From Aureimonas glaciei (GTDB taxonomy: Bacteria > Pseudomonadota > Alphaproteobacteria > Rhizobiales > Rhizobiaceae): a stretch of 64,000 bases of DNA. Below, one piece after another: positions 38,055 through 48,382 of this stretch; the first letter of the stretch is position 1; each line of letters begins with the position of its first letter. Location of the stretch: contig NZ_BMJJ01000007.1 in NCBI RefSeq assembly GCF_014643375.1, positions 130,925 to 194,924 of the forward strand, in the 5' to 3' direction. The notes below the pieces were generated by a model that was not told where the DNA came from, searched no databases, and saw only the letters and a list, made by a program, of their open reading frames with translations. The position numbers and the translations under genes are program-made.

Positions 38055-38537
38055 ATGGCGATTGTGGACATCACCGAACTCAGGGCGCTCGTCCCAGCCG
38101 GCAGCATCGTCGCGGGTCTCGATCTCGGGACCAAGACGATCGGCATCGCCGTCTCTGATCTCGGCCTGCGGCTGGCGACGCCCCGAAAACTCATCCGGCG
38201 CAGCAAGTTCGCCGCCGATGCCGAAGCGCTGCTGGCGATCCTTTCGGCAGAGCGCTGCGGCGCCATCGTCATCGGCATGCCGCTGAACATGGACGGATCG
38301 GAAGGGCCGCGGGCGCAGTCGACGCGCGCCTTCATCCGCAACTATCTCCGGCTCGATTCCCGCCCGATCGTGTTCTGGGACGAGCGGCTGTCGACGGTGG
38401 CCGCCGAGCGCTCGATGATCGAGGCCGACGTCTCGCGCAAGAAGCGCGCTGACCGAATCGATTCGGCGGCGGCTGCCTTCATTCTGCAGGGTGCGCTCGA
38501 CCGGCTCTCTTCCATTCGGTCCGCCGAAGCCAGCTGA
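38055..38537 (+). CDS. ruvX: Holliday junction resolvase-like RuvX (YqgF)
   Basis: A 160-residue RNase H-fold nuclease of the YqgF/RuvX family, implicated in 16S rRNA 5'-end maturation and proposed as a junction resolvase. Motifs are [16 protein letters not shown] (catalytic Asp), [29 protein letters not shown] with the second acidic group, and [13 protein letters not shown] with the final Asp. Its last 59 bp overlap, tail to tail, the gene at 38479-38817. Confidence 0.95.
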   Translation: MAIVDITELRALVPAGSIVAGLDLGTKTIGIAVSDLGLRLATPRKLIRRSKFAADAEALLAILSAERCGAIVIGMPLNMDGSEGPRAQSTRAFIRNYLRLDSRPIVFWDERLSTVAAERSMIEADVSRKKRADRIDSAAAAFILQGALDRLSSIRSAEAS

Positions 38538-38817
38538 GGCCGCGCGTCCGGGCGTCTGCGCACCAGACCAGCAGTCGTCGCCGCCGCCGGAAGGCGAGAA
38601 TGCCGAGGACCAAGAGACCGTCGAGCGCGAAAGCTTCGGCGAAAAGCCGGGGAACACGCGTAGGCTCGACGCCGAGGGTCCAGCCGTAGACTGCCATGAT
38701 CGCATCGTGGAAATCGCGCGAGAGGACGAACAGGCCGAGGCTGGCATCGTGCAGTGACACGACGAACCAGAGCCAGAAGGCCGCCGTCGCGCCCAGCCAG
38801 AGGAAAACGAGCTTCAC
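38479..38817 (-). CDS. small membrane protein (DUF6105-like)
   Basis: A 112-residue protein with two membrane segments: an N-terminal [19 protein letters not shown] and a second in about residues 64-78 ([12 protein letters not shown]), then a very basic C terminus with an RRRRR run. The pattern ([20 protein letters not shown] between segments) recalls the DUF6105 family of Rhizobiales. The start is a GTG at 38817 that overlaps the previous gene's stop (GTGA), so the two are coupled. Its 3' end overlaps ruvX by 59 bp in antisense; the basic tail may be encoded only by this overlap. Confidence 0.75.
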   Translation of the reverse strand: MKLVFLWLGATAAFWLWFVVSLHDASLGLFVLSRDFHDAIMAVYGWTLGVEPTRVPRLFAEAFALDGLLVLGILAFRRRRRLLVWCADARTRGLSWLRRTEWKRAGRAHPAE

Positions 38818-39329
38818 CGGCCCGCCCGCTCGTTATACGGGGGCGTATAGAGCCGCGTCTGGCGCACCATCGCCTCGGTCACCGCTGCGAGGCCGGCATC
38901 GAAGGACTCCCAGTCGCCCTCCTCCTCCTCCTCGTCGACCGTGATCGCCCGGTCGACGAGGACTGCGAGCACCGAGGCCAGCACCATGAAGACCGTGGTC
39001 GTGGCCGATGCGGGCGGGCCGGCAGGTCCGGCCCCGAGCAGGAGAAACAGGCCGGACAGTGCGAGCGCGCCGAGGCTCACACCTTCGGCGATCGCGACGG
39101 CACGGGCACCTTGCGTAACGTGCAGCAGGAAGAGCGCGGCGCCGAAGAGCCCAGCCATCGCGAGAAAGCCTGTGGCGGCGATTTCGGCCGCGATGAAGGC
39201 GGGCAGTGTCTCGGCTGCCCCGCCGTCACGCGCGACTGCAAAGGCCCCGGCGGCAAGCGTGCCGGCCGACACGGCGCAGTAGCCGAGCCACGCCGCCAGC
39301 GTCACGGTCGTCAACAGACGCTGCATCAC
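38814..39329 (-). CDS. integral membrane protein of unknown function (171 aa)
   Basis: Four membrane segments are visible (about residues 8-30, 45-68, 78-100, 107-124), ending in an acidic EEEEEG run and a soluble tail (RLYTPPYNER). There is no catalytic motif and no family I recognise. It is coupled to the small membrane gene downstream by a GTGA overlap, so the two may act together. Confidence 0.75.
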   Translation of the reverse strand: MMQRLLTTVTLAAWLGYCAVSAGTLAAGAFAVARDGGAAETLPAFIAAEIAATGFLAMAGLFGAALFLLHVTQGARAVAIAEGVSLGALALSGLFLLLGAGPAGPPASATTTVFMVLASVLAVLVDRAITVDEEEEEGDWESFDAGLAAVTEAMVRQTRLYTPPYNERAGR

Positions 39330-39420
39330 CAGCTCCCATGCTTAACAAAGCGTTCACGCCAATCTGGACCGGTGATGCCCGGTTAGCAATCGCTACGTTC
39401 CGTTAAGCTTAATTGCGGGG

Positions 39421-41067
39421 TCAGCGGATCGGTGGATAGAGCGCGTCGAGGATACCGCGGGCGTCGCAGCGCAGGTCCAGCATGCCGTAGCTGTGGCGCC
39501 AGACGCCGCCAAGGCGGGTTTCGATGAAGGCGTCGGCGACGGTTTCGAGCCCCAGGCGGCCGAGCTCTGCCGCCGCACCCGCCATCGCCAGCTGTTCGGT
39601 GAGGAGCCGGGCGGCGCCATCGTCGGCCGCGGCCATGGTCAGTGCCGCCCTGAGGACATCGACCGTCCGGTCGGCGGCGGCGCCGAGATCGCCGGCAATG
39701 GAATCGATGGCCGATTCGAAAGCTTCGGGCGACCGCTTGAGGACGCGCACGACGTCGAGCGCTATGACGTTGCCGGACCCTTCCCAGATGGCGTTGACCG
39801 GGGCCTCGCGGTAGGCGCGGGCGAGCCGGCCCTCCTCGACATAGCCATTGCCGCCGAGGCACTCCATCGCCTCGTAGACAAGGGCGGGTGCGAGCTTGCA
39901 GACCCAGTATTTCGTCGCCGGCGTCATCACCCGCGCCCAGGCCGATGCGGCCGCGTCCGCGCCGGCCCGGTCGAAGCTGCGGGCGAGGCGCAGCGCCAGA
40001 GCGCTGGCGGCGGCGACGTCCAGCGCCATGTCGGTGAGAACCCGTACCATCTGCGGCTGATCGATCAGGGGGCGGCCAAAGACATGGCGCTCGCGGCAGT
40101 GATGCACCGCCTCGCCGAGCGCGCCGCGCATCAGCCCGGCCGAGGCGACCGCGCAGTCGAGCCGGGTCAGCGTCACCATTTCCAGGATGGTACGCACGCC
40201 CCGCCCCGCTTCGCCGATCATCTCGGCGCTGGCGCCCTGCAGCTCGATCTCGGACGAGGCGTTCGAGCGGTTGCCGAGCTTGTCCTTCAGCCGCTGCAGA
40301 TGAATGCCGTTCAGCGCGCCGTCGTCGAGGCGGCGCGGCACGAGGAAGCAGGTCGGCCCCTCGCCGGTCTGCGCCAGCATCAGGAAGGCGTCGGACATCG
40401 GCGCCGAGAGGAACCATTTGTGCCCTTCGAGACGCCAGCCGCCTTCGCCATCCGGTTCGGCGCGCGTCGTGTTGGCGCGCACATCCGTGCCGCCCTGCTT
40501 TTCCGTCATGCCCATGCCGAGCGTCACGCCCGACTTCAGGCGCGGCGGTCGCGCCGACAGGTCATAGCTGCGGCTGGCGATCTGCGGCAGCCAGGCCGCC
40601 CCGACGGCCGGCGTCGTCGCCAGGGCCGCGACCGAGGCATTGGTCATGGTCAGCGGGCAGAGATGGCCGCACTCGAACCCGGCCGTCAGGTGGAACCGGA
40701 TGGCCCGCGTCTCGTGCCGCACGTCCGCCTCTTCGGCGGGTCCGGCAAAGGAGGAGCCGGCAAGACCCGCGGCGACCGAGCGGCGCATCAGGGCGTGATA
40801 GGCAGGATGATAGTCGACCTGGTCGATGCGCCGGCCCTTCTCGTCGAAGCGCCGGAGTTTCGGCACTTCGGTGTTGGCGAGCCGGGCGAGATCCTGTGCC
40901 TCCGCCGAGCCCGCAAAGTGTCCCATCCGCGCGAAATCCTCGCGCAGCCCTGGCGGCAGGGCCTCCGCCACCAGGCGCAACAGGGGATCGTGGCCGAAGG
41001 CGTTGAAGCCGGAATAGTCCGACGACTGGTTCGGCACTTCGACATGCGCATGGCGACGCTCTGACAT
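39421..41067 (-). CDS. AidB-like acyl-CoA dehydrogenase family flavoprotein
   Basis: A 548-residue member of the acyl-CoA dehydrogenase fold, closest to AidB, the FAD protein of the adaptive response to alkylating agents in E. coli. Features are the N-terminal extension [15 protein letters not shown], the FAD-binding [25 protein letters not shown], the [13 protein letters not shown] segment, and [16 protein letters not shown] before the C-terminal domain. No other alkylation-response gene is adjacent, so an ordinary acyl-CoA substrate cannot be excluded. It is divergent from pyrB. Confidence 0.88.
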   Translation of the reverse strand: MSERRHAHVEVPNQSSDYSGFNAFGHDPLLRLVAEALPPGLREDFARMGHFAGSAEAQDLARLANTEVPKLRRFDEKGRRIDQVDYHPAYHALMRRSVAAGLAGSSFAGPAEEADVRHETRAIRFHLTAGFECGHLCPLTMTNASVAALATTPAVGAAWLPQIASRSYDLSARPPRLKSGVTLGMGMTEKQGGTDVRANTTRAEPDGEGGWRLEGHKWFLSAPMSDAFLMLAQTGEGPTCFLVPRRLDDGALNGIHLQRLKDKLGNRSNASSEIELQGASAEMIGEAGRGVRTILEMVTLTRLDCAVASAGLMRGALGEAVHHCRERHVFGRPLIDQPQMVRVLTDMALDVAAASALALRLARSFDRAGADAAASAWARVMTPATKYWVCKLAPALVYEAMECLGGNGYVEEGRLARAYREAPVNAIWEGSGNVIALDVVRVLKRSPEAFESAIDSIAGDLGAAADRTVDVLRAALTMAAADDGAARLLTEQLAMAGAAAELGRLGLETVADAFIETRLGGVWRHSYGMLDLRCDARGILDALYPPIR

Positions 41068-41185
41068 TCTCTGCTCCCTTGCCGGCTTCGCTCCCTGCCG
41101 GCCTCATCTTTTTCTGGGGGAAGGCGGTGCCCGGCCCGCGCGAGCTTGCCGGCCCGGCCGCTTTCTCCTATACGCCCGCTTTAAC

Positions 41186-42139
41186 ATGAACGCGCCCGAC
41201 AACCCCCCGGTCTTTCCGCATCGCCACCTGCTTGGGATGGCGAACCTGTTGCCGCACGAGATCGAGCAGTTGCTGGATCTCGCCGAAGCGGAGGTCGAGG
41301 TCAGCCGGCGCCGCGACAAGAAGAAGAGCGTCCTCAAGGGACGCACGCAGATCAACCTCTTCTTCGAAGCCTCGACCCGCACCCAGGCCTCTTTCGAGTT
41401 GGCCGGCAAGCGGCTCGGCGCCGACGTCATGAACATGTCGGTCGCCAATTCCTCGGTGAAGAAGGGCGAGACCCTCCTCGATACGGCGATGACGCTGAAC
41501 GCCATGCGGCCGGACGTGCTGATCGTGCGCCATCACGCCGCCGGCGCCGTGGCGCTTCTGGCGCAGAAGGTCGGCTGCTCCGTCATCAATGCCGGCGACG
41601 GCGCGCACGAGCACCCGACGCAGGCCCTTCTCGACGCGCTGACCATCCGCCGCCACAAGGGCCGCATCGCCCGGCTGACGGTGGCGATCTGCGGCGACGT
41701 TCTGCACAGCCGCGTCGCGCGCTCGAACATCCTTCTCCTCAACGCGCTGGGAGCCCGCGTGCGCGTCGTCGCGCCCTCGACGCTGCTGCCCGCGGGCATC
41801 AGACAAATGGGCGTCGAGGTGTTCCGCGACATGCGCGAGGGGCTGAAGGACGCCGACGTGGTGATGATGCTGCGGCTGCAGCGTGAGCGCATGGCCGGCT
41901 CCTTCGTGCCGTCGGTGCGCGAATATTTCCATTATTTCGGGCTCGACGCCGAAAAGCTCTCCCATGCCAGGCCCGATGCCCTCGTGATGCATCCCGGCCC
42001 GATGAACCGGGGCGTCGAGATCTCGTCCGAGGTCGCCGACGGGCCGCAGAGCGTCATCGAGGAGCAGGTCGAGATGGGCGTCGCGGTGCGCATGGCGGTG
42101 ATCCAGGCGCTGCTGCCGGGTCTCGGGAGCAACCTATGA
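41186..42139 (+). CDS. pyrB: aspartate carbamoyltransferase catalytic subunit
   Basis: Makes carbamoyl-aspartate, the first committed step of pyrimidine synthesis. The 317 residues have the carbamoyl-phosphate motif [26 protein letters not shown], and the [16 protein letters not shown] motif. No pyrI regulatory gene follows. Its stop overlaps the start of the dihydroorotase-like gene (ATGA). In Pseudomonas-type systems ATCase needs an inactive dihydroorotase partner for assembly, which fits the neighbour here. Confidence 0.97.
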   Translation: MNAPDNPPVFPHRHLLGMANLLPHEIEQLLDLAEAEVEVSRRRDKKKSVLKGRTQINLFFEASTRTQASFELAGKRLGADVMNMSVANSSVKKGETLLDTAMTLNAMRPDVLIVRHHAAGAVALLAQKVGCSVINAGDGAHEHPTQALLDALTIRRHKGRIARLTVAICGDVLHSRVARSNILLLNALGARVRVVAPSTLLPAGIRQMGVEVFRDMREGLKDADVVMMLRLQRERMAGSFVPSVREYFHYFGLDAEKLSHARPDALVMHPGPMNRGVEISSEVADGPQSVIEEQVEMGVAVRMAVIQALLPGLGSNL

Positions 42140-43440
42140 CGCGCCCGCTGGTCCTCGAAGGCATCCGCATCGTCGATCCCGACCGCGGCATCGACACGAC
42201 GGGGACGATCATCGTCATCAACGGCGAGATCGCCGCGTCCGGTGCCGATGCGCTCGGCCAGGGGCATCCCGAGGGCGCCGAGGTCGTTGACGGACGCCGG
42301 CTCACTGCCCTGCCCGGCCTGATCGATGCGCGCGTCTTCATCGGCGAGCCGGGCGGCGAGCACCGCGAGACGATCCGCTCGGCGAGCCGCGCCGCGGCGG
42401 CCGGCGGCGTCACCTCGATCCTGACCATGCCGGACACCGATCCGGTGGTGGACCACGTCGCGCTGGCCGAATTCGTCATGCGCACGGCGCGCGAGACCGC
42501 CGACATCAACGTCTTTCCCGCCGCGGCGCTGACGCGCGGCCTGCTCGGCCAGGAGATGACCGAGATCGGGCTTCTCGGCGCCGCCGGCGTCCGGGCCTTC
42601 ACGGAAGGGCGCAAGACCATCGCCAACCCGGCGCTGCTGCGCCGGATCATGACCTATGCCCGCGATTTCGACGCGCTCGTCATGCACGAGACGCAGGATG
42701 CCGACCTCACCGGCTCGGGCGTGATGACGGAAGGGCTGCTCGCCTCCTGGCTCGGCCTGCCCGGCGTGCCGCGCGAGGCCGAGGTGATTCCGCTGGAGCG
42801 CGACCTGCGCCTGGCCGAACTCACGGGCTGCCGCTATCACGCCGCCAAGATCTCGGTCGCGTCCTCGGCCGATGCGATCCGCCGGGCGAAGCAGCGCAGC
42901 CTGGCCGTCACCGCCGGCGTCTCGATCAACCATCTCTCGCTGAACGAGAACGACATCGGCGAGTACCGCACCTATTTCCGCCTGTCGCCGCCGCTGCGCA
43001 GCGAGGACGACCGCGTCGCCATGGTCGAGGCGGTCGCCGACGGGACCATCGACATCATCGTCTCCTCGCACGATCCGCACGACGAGGACGGCAAGCGCCA
43101 TCCCTTCGCCGAGGCCGAAGTCGGTGCCATCGGGCTGGAGACGCTGCTGGCGGCAGCGCTGCGCCTGCACCATTCCGGCGACTTGTCGCTCCTGCGCGTC
43201 GTCGAGACGCTGACTTCGGCACCGTCGAAGCTCTTGAAGCTCGACCGCGGCACGCTGCGGCCCGGCCGGCCGGCGGACATCGCGATCGTCGATCTCGATG
43301 CGGCCTTCATCTACGGCAAGGCGGAAATCCGCTCGCAGTCGAAGAATACCGCCTTCGAGAACGCGCGCTTCCAGGGCCGGGTCTTGCGCACCGTCGTGGC
43401 AGGCCGCACGGTGTTTGCGCGGGACGGCGGGGGGAGCTGA
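42136..43440 (+). CDS. dihydroorotase-like protein lacking the HxH metal site (PyrC'/PyrX type)
   Basis: A 434-residue amidohydrolase-fold protein with clear dihydroorotase ancestry: [42 protein letters not shown]-like [13 protein letters not shown] and [15 protein letters not shown]. In active enzymes the first motif is DxHVHLR; here both His are replaced (DARVFIG). The metal site is therefore probably not functional. In Pseudomonas an inactive PyrC' is a structural partner of PyrB; the ATGA coupling to pyrB supports that reading. An active pyrC should exist elsewhere in the genome. Confidence 0.9.
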   Translation: MTRPLVLEGIRIVDPDRGIDTTGTIIVINGEIAASGADALGQGHPEGAEVVDGRRLTALPGLIDARVFIGEPGGEHRETIRSASRAAAAGGVTSILTMPDTDPVVDHVALAEFVMRTARETADINVFPAAALTRGLLGQEMTEIGLLGAAGVRAFTEGRKTIANPALLRRIMTYARDFDALVMHETQDADLTGSGVMTEGLLASWLGLPGVPREAEVIPLERDLRLAELTGCRYHAAKISVASSADAIRRAKQRSLAVTAGVSINHLSLNENDIGEYRTYFRLSPPLRSEDDRVAMVEAVADGTIDIIVSSHDPHDEDGKRHPFAEAEVGAIGLETLLAAALRLHHSGDLSLLRVVETLTSAPSKLLKLDRGTLRPGRPADIAIVDLDAAFIYGKAEIRSQSKNTAFENARFQGRVLRTVVAGRTVFARDGGGS

Positions 43441-43448
43441 CGATCGGC

Positions 43449-44054
43449 ATGCTGGAAGACCATGGCAGCTGGGTGGCCATTTCGGGACTGTTCGTCCTCG
43501 GCTATTTCTCCGGCACGATCCCTTTCGGCCTCCTGCTCACGCGGCTTTTCGGCCTCGGCGATCTGCGCAGCATCGGCTCGGGCAATATCGGCGCGACGAA
43601 CGCGCTGCGCACCGGCAACAAGCTTCTCGCGGCCCTGACGCTCGTCGGCGACGTGCTGAAGGGGACCGTCCCGGTGCTCATCGGCTGGCAGTTCGGCGAG
43701 TTGCCCGCCGCCGCGGCCGGCCTCGGCGCTTTTCTCGGACACCTCTTCCCGGTCTGGCTGGGTTTCAAGGGCGGCAAGGGCGTCGCCACCTATATCGGCA
43801 TCCTTCTCGGCTTCGCGCCGATCGGTGTTGCGGTCTTCGCCGTCGTCTGGCTGGGTATGGCGGCGATCTTTCGCTATTCCTCGCTGGCCGCACTGGCCGC
43901 GACGCTCGTCGTGCCCATCGCCTATCTCGCGCTCGGCAACCAGCCGGCGGCGCTGCTGACGGGGCTTTTGACGCTGATCGTCTACGTCAAGCACCGCCCG
44001 AACATCGAGCGCCTGCTCAAGGGAACGGAAGGCAAGATCGGAGCCAAGGGTTGA
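43449..44054 (+). CDS. plsY: acyl-phosphate glycerol-3-phosphate acyltransferase PlsY
   Basis: Integral membrane enzyme that acylates glycerol-3-phosphate with acyl-phosphate from PlsX, starting phospholipid synthesis. The 201 residues have about five to six membrane segments and the three family motifs: [10 protein letters not shown]-type ([13 protein letters not shown]), the [17 protein letters not shown] loop, and a C-terminal [13 protein letters not shown] and [12 protein letters not shown]. It starts 8 bp after the pyrC-like gene; its stop overlaps the TTG start of dprA. Confidence 0.96.
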   Translation: MLEDHGSWVAISGLFVLGYFSGTIPFGLLLTRLFGLGDLRSIGSGNIGATNALRTGNKLLAALTLVGDVLKGTVPVLIGWQFGELPAAAAGLGAFLGHLFPVWLGFKGGKGVATYIGILLGFAPIGVAVFAVVWLGMAAIFRYSSLAALAATLVVPIAYLALGNQPAALLTGLLTLIVYVKHRPNIERLLKGTEGKIGAKG

Positions 44055-45190
44055 ACCCGCCGGATGCCCCACCCCCGGGCATCCGGCTCGGCCCCGAGCA
44101 GCGCCTCGCCTGGCTCCGCCTCATCCGCAGCGAGAATGTCGGGCCGGTGACCTTCCGCGCCCTGATCAATCGCTTCGGCAGCGCGCAGGAAGCGCTGGAG
44201 GCCCTGCCCGCACTGGCACGCCAGGGCGGCTCGACACGGGCCGTCCGCGTCGTCGGTCTCGAGGCGGCCGAAGCGGAAATGGGGCTGGCCGAGCGCCTCG
44301 GGGCCCGCTTCGTCTGCCTCGGAGAGCCCGACTATCCCGCTATCCTGCGCGCGGCCGATGCGCCGCCGCCGGTCCTGGCCATCATGGGCGACGCCGCCGT
44401 GCTCAACCGGCCGACGGTCGCCATTGTCGGCGCCCGCAACGCCTCGCTCGCCGGCATCAAGTTCGCCCGCCACATCGCCGCCGAGCTCGGCCGCGCCGGC
44501 TTCGTCGTGGTCTCGGGCGTCGCGCGCGGGATCGACGCGGCGGCGCACGAGGCGAGCCTTGACAGCGGCACGATCGGCGTCTTCGCCGGGGGGCTGGATC
44601 GCCCCTACCCCCGGGAGAATCGCCCGCTGATGCGACGCATCGTCGACTCCGGCAGTTGCCTCGTCTCGGAAATGCCGTTCGGCTGGGAACCGCGCGCCAT
44701 CGATTTCCCCCGCCGCAACCGGGTCGTTGCGGGCCTCGCCCTCGGCCTCCTCGTCGTCGAGGCGGCTTCGCGCTCGGGCTCGCTGATCAGCGCCCGGCTG
44801 GCCGCCGAGATGGGGCGGCTGGTTTTCGCGGTGCCCGGCTCGCCGCTCGATCCCCGGGCGGGCGGCACCAATCAGCTGCTGAAGGAAGGCAGCCTTCTGG
44901 TGACGGAGGCGTCCGACATCATCGATGTGCTCCGGCCCATGGACGGGCGGCTCGGACTGCGGGCCGGGCACGATATCGAGGAGGGGGAGGAGGAGATGAT
45001 GGGCGCGGCGCCGACCGACAGCGAAAGACAGCGCATCATCGAGGCGCTCGGCCCGACGCCCGTCGCCGTCGACGATCTGATCGAACACACCGGCGCTTCG
45101 CCGGGCACGGTACATCTGACGCTGCTCGAACTCGATCTTGCCGGACGGCTGGAACGGCATTCAGGGGGACGCGTGTCGCTCCTCGCCTGA
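44051..45190 (+). CDS. dprA: DNA processing protein DprA
   Basis: Loads RecA on incoming single-stranded DNA in transformation; widespread also in bacteria not known to be competent. The 379 residues have an N-terminal helical SAM-like region, a Rossmann-like core ([75 protein letters not shown]) and a C-terminal winged helix (about 315-379). The start is a TTG at 44051 overlapping the plsY stop (TTGA), with GGAG 7 nt upstream. Its last 30 bp overlap a convergent small gene. Confidence 0.94.
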   Translation: MNPPDAPPPGIRLGPEQRLAWLRLIRSENVGPVTFRALINRFGSAQEALEALPALARQGGSTRAVRVVGLEAAEAEMGLAERLGARFVCLGEPDYPAILRAADAPPPVLAIMGDAAVLNRPTVAIVGARNASLAGIKFARHIAAELGRAGFVVVSGVARGIDAAAHEASLDSGTIGVFAGGLDRPYPRENRPLMRRIVDSGSCLVSEMPFGWEPRAIDFPRRNRVVAGLALGLLVVEAASRSGSLISARLAAEMGRLVFAVPGSPLDPRAGGTNQLLKEGSLLVTEASDIIDVLRPMDGRLGLRAGHDIEEGEEEMMGAAPTDSERQRIIEALGPTPVAVDDLIEHTGASPGTVHLTLLELDLAGRLERHSGGRVSLLA

Positions 45191-45358
45191 GATCATGATT
45201 TCGTTGCGGCGAAGTTTCTCTGCGGCCTCCTCACGGGCCAGGTCGATCAGGTAGACGAGAAAGGGTCCTCCCTCGGCGCCGGCCACCACCGCAAGCTGCC
45301 CCAACATGTCACGCACGTATCTCAGATTGTGGCAATCTCCGCGCGGTATGTGTGGCAT
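45161..45358 (-). CDS. small helical protein of unknown function (65 aa)
   Basis: A 65-residue ORF starting MPHIPRGDCHNLRYVRDM. Its middle (MLGQLAVVAGAEG, then FLVYLIDLAREEAAEKLRR) looks like two amphipathic helices and resembles small hypothetical proteins of Rhizobiales. The ATG at 45358 has GGAA very close upstream. A longer in-frame start at 45436 would give 91 residues but lacks a ribosome-binding site. It overlaps the end of dprA by 30 bp in antisense and is divergent from topA across a 241-bp gap with a palindrome. Confidence 0.6.
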   Translation of the reverse strand: MPHIPRGDCHNLRYVRDMLGQLAVVAGAEGGPFLVYLIDLAREEAAEKLRRNEIMISGEERHASP

Positions 45359-45425
45359 GGGTTCCGACTCTGTGGGTTCGATCGGATGCGGCGACGTCGA
45401 CGGCAGGTCCTCCGCCCCCTCGCCA

Positions 45426-45458
45426 CAGGAGAGCATGATAATATATATGCCTCTCCTG
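45426..45458. promoter_or_regulatory. palindromic candidate operator/promoter between small gene and topA
   Basis: CAGGAGAG (45426-45433) and CTCTCCTG (45451-45458) are a perfect 8-bp inverted repeat around an AT-rich 17-nt centre (CATGATAATATATATGC), itself partly symmetric. On the leftward strand TTGCAA and TATTAT with a 16-bp spacer could be -35 and -10 boxes for the 65-residue gene, which would place the palindrome over the promoter. AT-rich DNA is rare in this window. Confidence 0.45.
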
Positions 45459-45599
45459 GTTGCAATACCCGAATGGGTGGACTGCGCCGGGGGTTGACCC
45501 CCCGGCTTTGGCTGTCCATGTGTGGGCTTGCTGTGGCGCAGCGAGGTGACCCCCGTCCCGCGAGCCTGCTCCCCGTCATCAAACTCTAGGACCGCCTGC

Positions 45600-48377
45600 A
45601 TGGATCTGGTCATCGTCGAGTCGCCGGCAAAAGCGAAGACGATCAACAAGTATCTCGGCTCGAACTTCAAGGTTCTGGCCTCCTATGGCCATGTCCGCGA
45701 TCTGCCGGCCAAGGATGGCTCGGTGCTGCCCGACGACGACTTCTCGATGAGCTGGGATGTCGACAAGGCCTCGCAGAAGCGGCTGACCGAAATCGCTCAG
45801 GCGATGAAGGGAGCCGACAGGCTGATCCTCGCGACGGATCCGGATCGCGAGGGCGAGGCGATTTCCTGGCATGTGCTGGAGGTCCTTCGGCAGAAGAAGG
45901 TCATCGGCACCAAGCCGGTCAGCCGCGTCGTCTTCAACGCCATCACCAAGAAGTCCGTGCTCGACGCGATGGCCAATCCCCGGCAGATCGACGAGCCGCT
46001 GGTCGACGCCTATCTGGCGCGCCGCGCGCTCGACTATCTCGTCGGCTTCACCCTCTCGCCGGTGCTGTGGCGCAAGCTTCCCGGCACCCGTTCGGCAGGC
46101 CGCGTACAGTCGGTGGCGCTGCGCCTCGTCTGCGACCGGGAGTCGGAGATCGAGCGCTTCAAGCCCGAGGAATACTGGAACATCGGCGCGCGGCTCGCGA
46201 CGCCGCGCGGCGACGAGTTTTCCGCCCGCCTCTCCGTCTTTGACGGCGACAAGATTCAGCGCCTGACCGTCTCCAACGGCGAGCGCGCGGAAACCATCCG
46301 CGCCATGCTGGACGGCGCGAGCTTCAAGGTCGCCTCGGTCGAGGCCAAGCCGACCAAGCGCAATCCCGGCCCGCCCTTCACGACCTCCACCCTGCAGCAG
46401 GCGGCCTCCGCCAAGCTCGGCTTCTCCGCCTCGCGCACCATGCAGGTCGCGCAGAAGCTCTACGAGGGCATGGACATCGGCGGCGAGACCGTCGGTCTCA
46501 TCACCTATATGCGGACGGACGGCGTGCAGATCGCGCCGGAAGCCATCGAGGATGCGCGCGCCGCCATCGGCACGACCTTTGGAGCCAAATACGTTCCCGA
46601 GAAGCCGCGCATCTACACGAGCAAGGCGAAGAACGCCCAGGAGGCGCACGAGGCAATCCGGCCGACCTCTTTTGCCCGGCTTCCCAAGGACGTCGAGCAG
46701 CATCTCGACCGCGACCAGGCGCGGCTCTACGACCTGATCTGGAAGCGCACCATCGCCAGCCAGATGGCGTCTGCCGACATCGAGCGGACCACCGTGGACA
46801 TCGCGGCCCGCAACGGCGACAAATCGGCGACGCTGCGCGCGACCGGCTCCGTCGTCCGGTTCGACGGCTTTCTCGGCGCCTATGTCGACCATCGCGACGA
46901 TGGCGTTGTGGCTGTCGAAGGCGACGACGACGATTCGGCCCGCCTGCCGCTGATCGAGGCGAACGAGACGGCCGAGAAGCGGGCGATCGAGGCTTCGCAG
47001 CACTTCACCGAGCCACCGCCGCGCTATTCCGAATCCTCGCTGATCAAGAAGATGGAAGAGCTCGGCATTGGCCGACCCTCGACCTACGCCGCGACGCTGC
47101 AGACGCTGCAGGACCGCGAATACATCATCAACGAGAACCGCCGCCTGATCCCCGATTCCAAGGGACGGCTGGTGACGGCCTTCCTGCACAACTTCTTCGA
47201 GAAATACGTCGAATACGATTTCACCGCCGATCTCGAGCAGCAGCTCGACCGGATCTCGGCCGGCGAACTCGCCTGGAAGGACGTGCTGCGCGAATTCTGG
47301 AAGGATTTCTCCGCCCAGGTCGACGGCACCAAAGAGCTGCGCGTCACCGACGTGCTCGACGCGCTGAACATCGAGCTCGCCCCCCTCGCCTTCCCGCCGA
47401 AGGAGGACGGCACCGAGCCGCGCGCCTGCCCGCGTTGCGCCAATGGTCAGCTCAGCCTGAAGCTCGGCAAGTTTGGCGCCTTCGTCGGCTGCTCGAATTA
47501 TCCCGACTGCAACTTCACCCGCCAGCTCGGCAGCAAAATGCAGGCCGAGGGCGCCGGCGATGCCGGCCTGGACGAGCCGAAGGTCATGGGCGACGATCCC
47601 GACAGCGGCGAGCCGATCACGCTGCGCTCGGGCCGTTTCGGCCCCTATGTCCAGCGCGGCGAGGGCAAGGAGGCCAAACGCTCGTCCCTGCCCAAGGGCT
47701 GGCTGCCGGCGGAGCTCGATTTCGAGAAGGCCCTGCAGCTGATCCGGCTGCCGCGCGAAGTCGGCCTGCATCCGGAAACGGGCAAGCCGATCCTCGCCGG
47801 TCTCGGCCGCTATGGGCCTTTCCTGCAGCATGACGGCGCCTACGCCAATCTCGAGACGATCGAGGACGTGTTCACCGTCGGCCTCAACCGGGCGGTGACC
47901 GTGATTGCCGAGAAGAAGGATCGCTTTGCCTCCCGCGGCACGCCGGCGGCGCTGGCGACGCTCGGCGAGCATCCCGATTTCGGCGGCCCCATCACCGTGC
48001 GCGAAGGCCGCTTCGGCCCCTATGTCAACGTCGCCAAGATCAACGCCACCCTGCCGAAGGGCAAGGATCCGGCGAGCGTGACGCTCGAAGAAGCAATCAT
48101 CCTCCTCAACGAGCGCGCCGAAAAGGCCGGAAAGACGCCGAAGAAGGCGCCCGCCAAGAAGGCGCCCGCCAAGAAGGTCGCGGCTGAAAAGGGCGCCAAG
48201 GCACCCGCCAAGAAGGCGGCGGCCAAGAAGCCCGCGGCGAAGAAGGCCGTCGACGGCGAGACCAAGCCGAGCGCGCGAGCCGTTCCTAAGCCCGCAGCCG
48301 CAGCACCGGCCAAGGCCCCGGTCGTGACCACGCTGATCAAGGCCCCGAAGAAAGTCGCCAAGCCGGCGGCAGAGTAG
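45600..48377 (+). CDS. topA: DNA topoisomerase I
   Basis: Type IA topoisomerase that relaxes negative supercoils. The 925 residues start MDLVIVESPAKAKTINKYLG at the ATG at 45600 (AGGA 8 nt upstream). Motifs are ATDPDREGEAISWH (Toprim), the active Tyr in LITYMRTDGVQI, and HEAIRPT. The C-terminal region has one C4 zinc finger (CPRCANG...GCSNYPDC) and then topoisomerase repeats without cysteines (FGPYVQRGEGKE, GRYGPFLQHDG, GRFGPYVNVA). The last about 90 residues are a Lys/Ala/Pro-rich histone H1-like tail (repeats of KKAPAK). It starts the topA-rnr-DUF983 run. Confidence 0.97.
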   Translation: MDLVIVESPAKAKTINKYLGSNFKVLASYGHVRDLPAKDGSVLPDDDFSMSWDVDKASQKRLTEIAQAMKGADRLILATDPDREGEAISWHVLEVLRQKKVIGTKPVSRVVFNAITKKSVLDAMANPRQIDEPLVDAYLARRALDYLVGFTLSPVLWRKLPGTRSAGRVQSVALRLVCDRESEIERFKPEEYWNIGARLATPRGDEFSARLSVFDGDKIQRLTVSNGERAETIRAMLDGASFKVASVEAKPTKRNPGPPFTTSTLQQAASAKLGFSASRTMQVAQKLYEGMDIGGETVGLITYMRTDGVQIAPEAIEDARAAIGTTFGAKYVPEKPRIYTSKAKNAQEAHEAIRPTSFARLPKDVEQHLDRDQARLYDLIWKRTIASQMASADIERTTVDIAARNGDKSATLRATGSVVRFDGFLGAYVDHRDDGVVAVEGDDDDSARLPLIEANETAEKRAIEASQHFTEPPPRYSESSLIKKMEELGIGRPSTYAATLQTLQDREYIINENRRLIPDSKGRLVTAFLHNFFEKYVEYDFTADLEQQLDRISAGELAWKDVLREFWKDFSAQVDGTKELRVTDVLDALNIELAPLAFPPKEDGTEPRACPRCANGQLSLKLGKFGAFVGCSNYPDCNFTRQLGSKMQAEGAGDAGLDEPKVMGDDPDSGEPITLRSGRFGPYVQRGEGKEAKRSSLPKGWLPAELDFEKALQLIRLPREVGLHPETGKPILAGLGRYGPFLQHDGAYANLETIEDVFTVGLNRAVTVIAEKKDRFASRGTPAALATLGEHPDFGGPITVREGRFGPYVNVAKINATLPKGKDPASVTLEEAIILLNERAEKAGKTPKKAPAKKAPAKKVAAEKGAKAPAKKAAAKKPAAKKAVDGETKPSARAVPKPAAAAPAKAPVVTTLIKAPKKVAKPAAE

Positions 48378-48382
48378 ACGGC

